Shown piece by piece: positions 1 through 6,692 of a stretch of 9,145 nt of DNA. Source of the DNA: Nitrospinota bacterium (GTDB lineage Bacteria; Nitrospinota_A; UBA7883; JADGGD01); assembly GCA_015229165.1 (NCBI GenBank), contig JADGCD010000074.1, positions 1 through 9,145 on the forward strand. The letters run 5' to 3'. The position numbers and the translations under genes were made by a program. Below the pieces are notes generated by a model. It was given only the letters and a program-made list of their open reading frames with translations, ran no database searches and was not told the origin of the DNA. Numbering within the stretch: the stretch's first letter is position 1; the number at the start of each line of letters is the position of its first letter.

Positions 1-536
1 GGCGGCTCCGCATGCGGAACGCCAGCGGGAGTTTCTCCCCATCGACCTGATCACCTTCGACATGGCCCCGGCGGCGCCCGTCTCTCCCGCGCCTGCCCCC
101 GCCAAACGTGAGGTAATAACGCCCCCCCGGCCGATCCCCGCGAAGACCCCCGTGTCTGCGCCTCCTCAGGAGGAGACGGTCGGGGTTGACGAATCGCTTC
201 CGCCGACCCCTCCCGAGGAGCCGCAGGGGGGGGGCGCCGGAGCCGGTCTGGCATCCGGTGGAGGGGGTCAACACCCTTCCCGGTTTCCTGCGACGGGCCC
301 AGCCGACCTACCCTGAAGAGTCGCGGCGCGGCGGTGTGGAGGCGCGGGTGGTGGCGGAGGTGTTCCTCGAAGCGACCGGGGCGGTGGCGAAGGTGGACAT
401 TCTGGTCAGCGGCGGAGAGCGGTTCGACCGTGCGGTGATCGAAGCGATCCGGCAGAGCCGGTTTTCACCCGCCCGCATCGACGGAGAGCCGGTCCGCGTG
501 CGGGTTCGCATCCCCTTCAGTTTCCGGTTGCGGTAA
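1..536 (+). CDS. tonB: TonB energy-transducing protein, 5'-partial, with one apparent frameshift
   Basis: This is the periplasmic part of a TonB protein, which passes proton-motive energy from ExbB/ExbD in the inner membrane to outer-membrane receptors. The start and the N-terminal membrane anchor lie left of the window. Translation in frame 2 gives a stretch containing REFLPIDLITFD and then a Pro/Ala-rich periplasmic linker up to about base 226. From about base 235 the homology continues in frame 3: PVWHPVEGVNTLPGF, then a typical TonB C-terminal domain (QPTYPEESRRGGVEARVV, the FDRAVIEAIRQSRFSPA helix, ending IPFSFRLR). The frame change falls in a run of nine G (226-234). Eight G would join the halves as PQGGAPEPV. 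It is probably a homopolymer error, but a real frameshift or slippage site cannot be excluded. The gene is followed by a TonB-dependent receptor 14 bases downstream, so the two are likely co-transcribed. Confidence 0.85.
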
Positions 537-550
537 GGGCGACAGAGGGC

Positions 551-2775
551 ATGAAAGCAGTATCGGCGGCGCTTTTTGTGATGGGACTGTGCGTGGGGGG
601 CGATGCGGTGGCGGCGCCCCTGTGGGGGATGGCGTACCGGAAAGGGAGCCATGCGCCGGTGGCAGGCGCCACGCTGAAGGTTATCGACAGCGCGGGAACG
701 CTGACCGGTTCGACGGTGACCGGTCCCGACGGGCGTTACCGGATCGATCTCCCCGACAAAGAGAGGGTCGTGGTCGAAATGGTCGCCCCCGGATTCGCTC
801 CCTCGTCCCCGGTGGAGCGGGACGGGGCGGGGGGAGGGGAGCAAAACTTTTCCCTTGAGCCGTCGGTTTCGTTCACGGAGGTCGAGGTGGTCGCCGACCG
901 TGACCCGGCCCGGGTGGCCAAAACGGTCACCACCGGCAAGGAGCTTTCCCGCATTCCCGGTTCGGCAGGTGATCCCCTCCGGGGGGCGGTGGCCCTGCCC
1001 GGCGTCACCACGTCGAACGACGCGGAGGCCAATCCCGCCGTTCGGGGGTCGGGGCCGTCGGACAACGCAAGCTTCGTCGACCGGATTCCGCTCCCCTATC
1101 TTTTCCACATGGGGGGTCTGGTCAGCGTCCTCCCGGCGGGGATGGTGGAGGACTTTACTCTCTATTCGGCAGCCTTTGGCCCTGAATTCGGCGGGGTGAC
1201 CGGCGCGGTGTTCGACGTAACCCTGCGCGATCCCCGCGGCGACCGGTGGAGCGGCTCGACCGGCATCAGCATGATGGAGGCCGACCTCCTGCTGGAAGGG
1301 CCGGTGGGGGATGACGGCGGGGTGGCGGCCAGTGTGCGGCGCAGCTATATCGACCTGTTCCTGCCCGCCAGTGGCGCTATGGGGGATGGGGTCGAGTACC
1401 GGCAGTTTCCGCAATACTCCGATTACCTGCTGAAAGGGGTGTACCGGATCGGCGACGCCCACGATGTTTCGATCCTTATCGACGGCGCCCGGGACGAGAT
1501 GGCGCTGCATATCTCCGACGAGGCGCCCGCCGCCGCCCATGAACCGGTCCTCGTGGGGGATTTTTCGATAGCGCAGGAGTTCCACCAGCAGGGGGGAACG
1601 CTCACCTCCCGCCTCGGCGCGGGGGTCAACCGGCTGACCATCTCACACGCCACTCATGCGGCTTCGCAGCGGCTCTCGCAACTGGGGCACGCTCTCATCG
1701 ACACGAATGTCGGGCTGCTACGCGAACGGTTCGACCTGCCGGCAGGGGAAGGGCACGATCTCTCTTTGGGCGCCGAATATTCCGTCGCCACCGTCGATCT
1801 CGACCTCGACCTTCCCAACGAGCTTCCCAACGACTACGATCCCGACGTCGATCTGACCGGCGCTTCCCGGTCCCGCTATCGGGGGACGATCCGGGGCATG
1901 GGCTATGCGCTGTACCTGAAAGACCGGTGGCGCATCGCCCCCTCGCTCGTCGTGACCCCCGGCGTCCGGTACGAGTACGGCGACTATCTTAACGAGGGGG
2001 GGCTCCTTCCCCGGATCGGGCTGGAGTGGGAGGCGACCGGCGTGACGGTGGTGACCGCAGGATGGGGGGAGTACCGCCAAGACCCGCAGGGGAACGAGAT
2101 GGTCGCGGTCTTCGGCAACCCGAACCTCGAACAGACGCGGGCGACCCATACCGTCGTCGGGATCGGGCAACGGTTCGCCGACGGCTGGTCGGTGAAAGGG
2201 GAGCTGTACGAGAAACGGTTCTCGCGGCTGGTGGTCCCCAACGACGCGACCGTTTACTCCAACGACGGATCGGGAGCGGCGCAGGGGATGGAGCTTCTGG
2301 TCCGGCGGGACGGGGCGCTGGTGTCCGGGTGGATTTCGGCGGCCTACGCGAAGACCGAGCGAACCAACGGGCTGACCGGCGAATCGTTCGCCTACCGGTA
2401 CGACCAGCCGCTGATCGTCAACGCCGTCGGCTCGTGGAGCCCGTGGGAGGACTGGACCGTCGGGGTCCGATGGCGCTACCAGTCGGGCGCCCCCTTTACG
2501 CCAATCACCGCAACCTACCTGACCGAGGAGGGCAGAATCCGTCCCGTGTACGGCCCCCTCGGTTCGGAGCGCCTTCCCGATTACCATCGGCTCGACCTGC
2601 GGGTGGACCGGACCAGCCGCTACCGGAATTGGACCCTCGGCTGGTTTGTGGAGATCATCACGCCTACAACCGGGAGAACGTCGCCGGGTACCGCTACGAC
2701 GCGGAATACGCCACCCGCGAACCGGTGGGGCAACTGCCCCTCTTTCCCTCCTTCGGCGTGACGGCGCAGTACTGA
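551..2775 (+). CDS. TonB-dependent outer-membrane receptor with N-terminal carboxypeptidase-regulatory-like domain, frameshifted near its 3' end
   Basis: This is an outer-membrane receptor that imports a ligand using TonB energy. Residues 1-21 or 22 form a signal peptide ending AVA/AA. Residues about 24-107 look like a carboxypeptidase-regulatory-like beta sandwich (PVAGATLKVIDSAG, GPDGRYRIDLP). FTEVEVVADRDPA begins the TonB-box/plug region, which includes GAVALPGVTTSND and ends near FGPEFGGVTGAVFDV at about residue 230. The rest is a beta-barrel. As read, the frame runs to base 2761 and ends in non-barrel sequence. At about 2660 the expected VEIINAYNREN reading is restored by one extra A, after which frame 1 continues to the stop at 2773-2775 and ends VTAQY, the terminal aromatic residue expected for barrel assembly. 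The corrected length is 741 residues. The start is supported by the signal peptide and by AAGGG 11 bases upstream. The substrate cannot be told from the sequence. Confidence 0.88.
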
Positions 2776-2776
2776 C

Positions 2777-2809
2777 AAAAAAAGCCCCGACGACCGGAGT
2801 CGCCGGGGC
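2777..2809 (-). terminator. Intrinsic terminator of the minus-strand receptor gene
   Basis: An 11-bp GC-rich stem (arms 2784-2794 and 2799-2809, one A/C mismatch, loop CGGA) is followed on the minus strand by seven T (A7 on the plus strand, 2777-2783). It starts 16 bases beyond the stop of the minus-strand receptor gene. On the plus strand the hairpin has no T tract after it, so its main role is for the minus-strand gene. It may also slow read-through from the convergent receptor. Confidence 0.87.
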
Positions 2810-2825
2810 CCGATGCGTTGTACCG

Positions 2826-4685
2826 TCAGAAAAGGTACTCGGCCTTCACCTGGTAGGTCCGGGGATCGTTCACCGGCAGCCAGGCGTCGGTCCAGAGCTG
2901 GACGTCGGTCAGGTTGTAGACCGAGCCGACGATCCGCACCGACTGCCCTTCGCCCAGCGCATGGGTGTAGCCGATCTTGGCGTCGGCGTACAGCTCCTTG
3001 TCCTTGGCCTCGTAGGAGGGATCGGCGTTCCAGTCCCTCCACAGGGCGGTCAGCGCCCCCATGAACCGGCCGTCGTCATAGCTGATACCGGCGTTGTAGG
3101 CGGCCCGGATCTGCCCTTTCACCACCTCGCCGGAGGTCTCGTCCTTGACGGTCTGCCACATGGCGTTGGCGTCCAGCGTCAGGCTGTCGGCGACCATCCA
3201 TTTCACCGCCAGCTGCGCCCCCTGCCGCGTGAACTCTTCGAAGTTCCGGTAGGTGTAGAGATAGTTCTCCGCGTCCAGCAGGACGAAGTTGATGGCGTCC
3301 TTCACGATGGCGTGGTACAGGCTGGCGTCGACGACCAGCGTGTCGCTGGCCCAGGCGTGGACGCCGGTTTCGTACATCGTCACCTTTTCGGCGGCCAGGT
3401 CGGGGTTGAGCTGGAAGTAGCCCCCCCCGGTGTAGTAGCGGTAGCCCAGCGGCGGCGTGTTGTAGCCGGTGGAGACCGACAGCCGCGCCGCCGACCGCTC
3501 GCCGAAGCGGCGCAGGAGGCCGACGTTATAGGTCGTGGCCGTGCCGAAGACATCCTCGTCGGAGTAGCGGGTTCCCGCCTGCACGCGCCACTCGTCGGTC
3601 AGGTCGTGCTGGAGGGTCAGGAAGGCGCCGTACGGGTCGTGCTTGTAGGAGTCGTTCTCCAGCGCGGTGCTGTGCAAGTCGGCGTTCTGTCCGTCCCCGC
3701 CGAGGGTGACGGTGGTGGCGCCCAGCGTGGCGTGCCAGATGGCCGAATAGCCGGTCAGGTTGTCTTCGAGGCGGCTGTTGTCGACCTCCTCGGTCACCTG
3801 ATAGCCGATCGACTGCTGCGTCATGTTCTGGCGATAGAGGGTGACCCGGGCCTCCCCCACCGGCAGGGCGGAGGTCAGCGAGGCCCCGACGCCGTTGGTC
3901 ATGAACTGGTACTTGTACCAGAGCCCCGCCAGGTCGCGCCGGTAGTCGCCGGTCCCGACGTGTCCCTGGAACGAGTGTCCCTGCACCAGCAGGTTGGTCG
4001 ACTCACCCAGCTTGACCCCGGCGCTGGCCACCACCGCGTCGTCCTTGTAGGCGGTGTGGTCGTCCGGGCCGGGGCCGTCCCCCCGGAGCATGGCGCCGGT
4101 CACCGACAGGGAGAGGGTCTCCCCCCCGTACTGGAGCGACGCCGCCCCCGACTTGTAGCCGTAGTTTCCCGCCGCCGCAGACACCCGGTTGGCCCGGGGC
4201 CGGTTGGGGTCGTGGGTGATGATGTTGATGGCGCCCCCCAGCATCGAGCCCCACTCCGACCCCGACGGGCCGTACAGAACCTCGATGCGGGAGATGGCGT
4301 CGGCCGGAATCTGCCCGGCGATGCCGGTGTGGTTGGAGAGGTCGGAGATCGGAATCCCGTTGACCATCACCAGCGTCTCCCGCTCCGAGGCGCCGTTGAC
4401 CGCGGGGAAGCCCATGTTCACCGGCGAGGGGAGGGCGTCGACGTTGACCCCGACGGCGTGGTTGATGATGTCGGCGGCGTTGTTGGCCGGGAGGGCGGCG
4501 ATCTCCTCTTCGGTGATGACGGTGGTCCGGTCGGTGGTGTCGGTCATCGACTCCTCCCAGCGGGAGGCCGAGATCACCGTCTCCGGCATCAGGATGGAGA
4601 CGTCGTCGGACGATTCGGCCCACGCCGGAACCGGCGCCACCGCCAGCGCGGCCATGATGAACAGGCGAAACGGATGCGTACTCAT
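2826..4685 (-). CDS. TonB-dependent outer-membrane receptor (BtuB/CirA-like size and plug)
   Basis: This is a second TonB-dependent receptor, 619 residues and apparently intact. Residues 1-23 form a signal peptide with a clear AWA/E cleavage site. A TonB box follows directly (PETVISAS, about 34-41). The plug domain holds NNAADIINHAVGV, LVMVNGIPISD and the classic RIEVLYGPSGSEWGSMLGGAINIIT-type segment near residues 140-165. A 22-strand barrel would follow, ending in AEYLF with the C-terminal Phe needed for insertion. I chose the ATG at 4685 because GGAGG lies 8 bases before it and the signal peptide starts there; the open frame extends back to 4883 without coding character. Compact receptors of this size import cobalamin, siderophores or similar metal complexes, but I see no residue that fixes the ligand. 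It is convergent with the first receptor and divergent from the kinase operon. Confidence 0.93.
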   Translation of the reverse strand: MSTHPFRLFIMAALAVAPVPAWAESSDDVSILMPETVISASRWEESMTDTTDRTTVITEEEIAALPANNAADIINHAVGVNVDALPSPVNMGFPAVNGASERETLVMVNGIPISDLSNHTGIAGQIPADAISRIEVLYGPSGSEWGSMLGGAINIITHDPNRPRANRVSAAAGNYGYKSGAASLQYGGETLSLSVTGAMLRGDGPGPDDHTAYKDDAVVASAGVKLGESTNLLVQGHSFQGHVGTGDYRRDLAGLWYKYQFMTNGVGASLTSALPVGEARVTLYRQNMTQQSIGYQVTEEVDNSRLEDNLTGYSAIWHATLGATTVTLGGDGQNADLHSTALENDSYKHDPYGAFLTLQHDLTDEWRVQAGTRYSDEDVFGTATTYNVGLLRRFGERSAARLSVSTGYNTPPLGYRYYTGGGYFQLNPDLAAEKVTMYETGVHAWASDTLVVDASLYHAIVKDAINFVLLDAENYLYTYRNFEEFTRQGAQLAVKWMVADSLTLDANAMWQTVKDETSGEVVKGQIRAAYNAGISYDDGRFMGALTALWRDWNADPSYEAKDKELYADAKIGYTHALGEGQSVRIVGSVYNLTDVQLWTDAWLPVNDPRTYQVKAEYLF

Positions 4686-4693
4686 GGAAGACC

Positions 4694-4698
4694 CCTCC
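4694..4698 (-). promoter_or_regulatory. Ribosome binding site deciding the receptor start
   Basis: GGAGG on the minus strand, 8 bases before the ATG at 4685. This supports the shorter protein that begins with a signal peptide over the longer open frame starting at 4883. Confidence 0.8.
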
Positions 4699-4745
4699 GG
4701 TATGTGAAAGCAAGAGCGGCGCACAGCGCGCAGAGCGATTTCAGA

Positions 4746-4754
4746 AATGTACCA
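4746..4754 (-). promoter_or_regulatory. Weak candidate extended -10 for the minus-strand receptor
   Basis: The minus strand reads TGGTACATT, an extended -10 (TGn) followed by TACATT, two mismatches from TATAAT. No good -35 is present; CCCTAC lies at 17-bp spacing and overlaps the repeat cluster at 4768-4793. Listed only because it is the best match in front of this gene. Confidence 0.25.
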
Positions 4755-4767
4755 AAAAACGGGATTC

Positions 4768-4798
4768 GGTAGGGAATAACCTACGGGCCTACCTAACT
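4768..4798. repeat. Interlocking GTAGG/CCTAC inverted repeats, possible operator
   Basis: GTAGG (4769-4773) and CCTAC (4780-4784) form an inverted repeat with a 6-base centre. The same left arm, GGTAGG (4768-4773), is also complementary to CCTACC (4788-4793). ACCTA recurs as a direct repeat with 12-base periodicity (4779 and 4791). The cluster lies between two divergent genes and just upstream of the candidate -10 of the receptor gene. It could be an operator for a metal-responsive regulator, or alternative RNA hairpins in a leader. It does not match a Fur box by eye, and only the TTAGGTAGG/TAGGTTA pieces recall DtxR-type sites. Confidence 0.35.
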
Positions 4799-4848
4799 TT
4801 TCCCCGGTCCGGCGTCGAGCATCCTTTCCCCTTTGCGCCAACCCGTCG

Positions 4849-4854
4849 TATAAT
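4849..4854 (+). promoter_or_regulatory. Consensus -10 element of the kinase operon
   Basis: TATAAT matches the sigma70 -10 exactly. Transcription would begin near 4861, giving a leader of about 44 bases before the kinase ATG at 4905. The -35 region is poor (TTTCCC/TTCCCC around 4825-4831), so an activator may be needed. GTCG and CGAC flank the -10 as a short inverted repeat (4846-4849 and 4857-4860). Confidence 0.5.
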
Positions 4855-4904
4855 TGCGACTGCCACATCGGCGTAGCGGGCACTCACAGGCGGAAGGGGC
4901 GGGG

Positions 4905-6686
4905 ATGGCGCTGGAAACTATCAAGGCGGCGATCCGGCCTTTCTACACGTCCAAAGTTTTCGTTCGCAACTTCTTTGCGATGCTGATCATCGCCACCGTC
5001 GCCTCCCTTTCGCTCCTTTCCATCGCCGTCTACCAGTACGAGCGGGAGGGGACCATGCAGGCCGCCCGGACCCACGATCTGGTGTCCCAGCGGATGGCCC
5101 GGGAGATGGGGCTCTTTTTCGAGCAGGCCCATATCCAGCTCAAGATCACCGCCGCGTACATCAAGGTCACCAAGCCAAACCACGGCCAATTGACCGCCGC
5201 TCTCAACAGTTTCGCCATTCAGGCGCGCCATTTCATCGACATCACCCTGTATGACGAGCGCCACCGCCCGCTCAACAGCTCCAGCGTGGAGCCGACCGCC
5301 ATGACCTCCCTCCGGGAAGAAGCGATCAGCGCCGCCGTCGACCGGGGGCAGGCATGGGTGTCCCCGGTCACGCTCGACGAAGGGCTGGTGCCGGTTCTCT
5401 ACATGAGCGTTCCGCTGGAGCGGCTCAGCACCCCCTTTGCGGGGCTCACCGCATCGTTGAGCCTCAGGCAACTCTGGTGGTGGCTCGACCAGATCAACGC
5501 CGCCTCCGACACTCTTCTCTCGGTGGTCCGGGACCGGGACGGGATCGTGATCGCCGACCTGAGAAGACACCTGATCGGCAAAGAGCATCCCGAGTGGAAA
5601 TACCGGGTCGTGGGGAAAACCATCCTGAGCCCCGATGAAAGCTCCTATCTTTCCTACCATGCGGTCCCGCAGATCGGCGTGGTGCTGGTCACCACCTCCC
5701 CCCGGGGGAGCGTCACCAGCAAACTGTACGAAATCCGGTATCAGCTCTTCCTCGCCGGGATGGCCCTTCTTGCGACCGCCGGCGGGATCGCCTTCTTCTT
5801 CGCCTGGAGCAACTTCCGCCCGGTGCAGGCCCTGATCACCACCATGGAGAGCTATGCCAAAGGGGACTCCACCGTCCGCGCGCCGGCGTTGCGGGGAGAG
5901 TACGGAAGGCTGGGCGACGCGTTCAACACAATGGCCGACGAGATCAATCAACACAAGGAGACCCTTGTCCGGCAGGAGAGCCTGGTGTTCGTCGGGAAGC
6001 TCGCCTCCAGTCTGGCCCACGACATGCGCCACGGGCTCCATGTGATCCAGAACATCGTCTACCTCATCACCGATGTCGACCCGGAATACCGGCAGATGCT
6101 CAAAGACGCCGTGGCCGACCTGACCCGCAAGATCGAAGACCTGCTGGAGTTCGCCCGGTCGGGGACCATGTTCATGGACGACGCCTATGTGGAGTTGATC
6201 GTCGAGGAGACCCTCGATTCGATCCGCTACGCCGAGATCGCAAAAAAGGTCGACCTGAAAGTGGAGAACCGGATCGCCCGGGAGATGATCCGGCTCGACC
6301 GGGTAAAAATCGTCTCGTCGTTGGGGAATATCATGCGCAACGCCGTCGAAGCCGGGGCGAAACAGGTGGTCATGACCATGGAAGAGGTCGGGAACCGGGT
6401 CCACTTCACCATCCGGGACGACGGCCCCGGCGTTCCCGCAGACATCCTGGATCAGATATTTGTTCCCTTCTTTTCGAGCAAGAAAAAAGGGTTCGGCGTC
6501 GGCCTCTCCATCGCCCGTCTCATCGCCCGCAACCACGGGGGAGACGTGGAGCTGTTGCGGACCGGCGCCACCGGGACGCAGTTTCTCCTCTGGTTGCCGC
6601 TGGTCGCGGCGCAAGGGGAAGAGAGGCGTGCGATCCCGGCGCCCCCGACGCCCGAATCCGAGACCATCGGCAAAGCGAAAGACTGA
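4905..6686 (+). CDS. Membrane sensor histidine kinase
   Basis: A 593-residue two-component sensor kinase. The ATG at 4905 follows a GGAAGGGG Shine-Dalgarno sequence; the open frame extends upstream only by chance. A first membrane helix (about 23-43) is followed by a periplasmic sensor of about 230 residues that looks like a double Cache fold, a second membrane helix (about 282-302), a HAMP domain (FRPVQALITTMESYAKGD), and the kinase core. The H-box reads LASSLAHDMRHGL with phosphoacceptor His372. The ATPase domain has an N-box (RNAVEAG, Asn479), DDGPG at 505-509, FVPFFSSKKKG, and GFGVGLS at 529-535. The H-box has HDMRHGL where most relatives have HEIRNPL. The C-terminus is a Pro-rich tail. 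No response regulator is visible, so its target is unknown. The next gene starts 6 bases after its stop, so the two are co-transcribed and the lipoprotein may work with the sensor. Confidence 0.93.
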   Translation: MALETIKAAIRPFYTSKVFVRNFFAMLIIATVASLSLLSIAVYQYEREGTMQAARTHDLVSQRMAREMGLFFEQAHIQLKITAAYIKVTKPNHGQLTAALNSFAIQARHFIDITLYDERHRPLNSSSVEPTAMTSLREEAISAAVDRGQAWVSPVTLDEGLVPVLYMSVPLERLSTPFAGLTASLSLRQLWWWLDQINAASDTLLSVVRDRDGIVIADLRRHLIGKEHPEWKYRVVGKTILSPDESSYLSYHAVPQIGVVLVTTSPRGSVTSKLYEIRYQLFLAGMALLATAGGIAFFFAWSNFRPVQALITTMESYAKGDSTVRAPALRGEYGRLGDAFNTMADEINQHKETLVRQESLVFVGKLASSLAHDMRHGLHVIQNIVYLITDVDPEYRQMLKDAVADLTRKIEDLLEFARSGTMFMDDAYVELIVEETLDSIRYAEIAKKVDLKVENRIAREMIRLDRVKIVSSLGNIMRNAVEAGAKQVVMTMEEVGNRVHFTIRDDGPGVPADILDQIFVPFFSSKKKGFGVGLSIARLIARNHGGDVELLRTGATGTQFLLWLPLVAAQGEERRAIPAPPTPESETIGKAKD

Positions 6687-6692
6687 TCGGAC

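Noticed and set aside
308..1585. 425-codon minus-strand open frame opposite tonB and the first receptor
   Set aside because: Shadow of two recognisable plus-strand genes; no coding features of its own.
2646..4772. Very long plus-strand open frame (about 700 codons) opposite the second receptor
   Set aside because: It is the antisense shadow of a clear TonB-dependent receptor; the translation is low-complexity Val/Gly/Arg-rich with no domain, as expected in GC-rich DNA.
4700..4880. Cobalamin or cyclic-di-GMP (GEMM) riboswitch upstream of the receptor
   Set aside because: Fragments such as GGCGCAAAGG and GGTAGG looked suggestive, but the conserved cores do not occur in the right order and I could not fold either aptamer.
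4686..4883. Longer receptor start at 4883
   Set aside because: The ATG at 4685 has a good ribosome site and begins a proper signal peptide; the upstream extension would bury it and lacks coding character.
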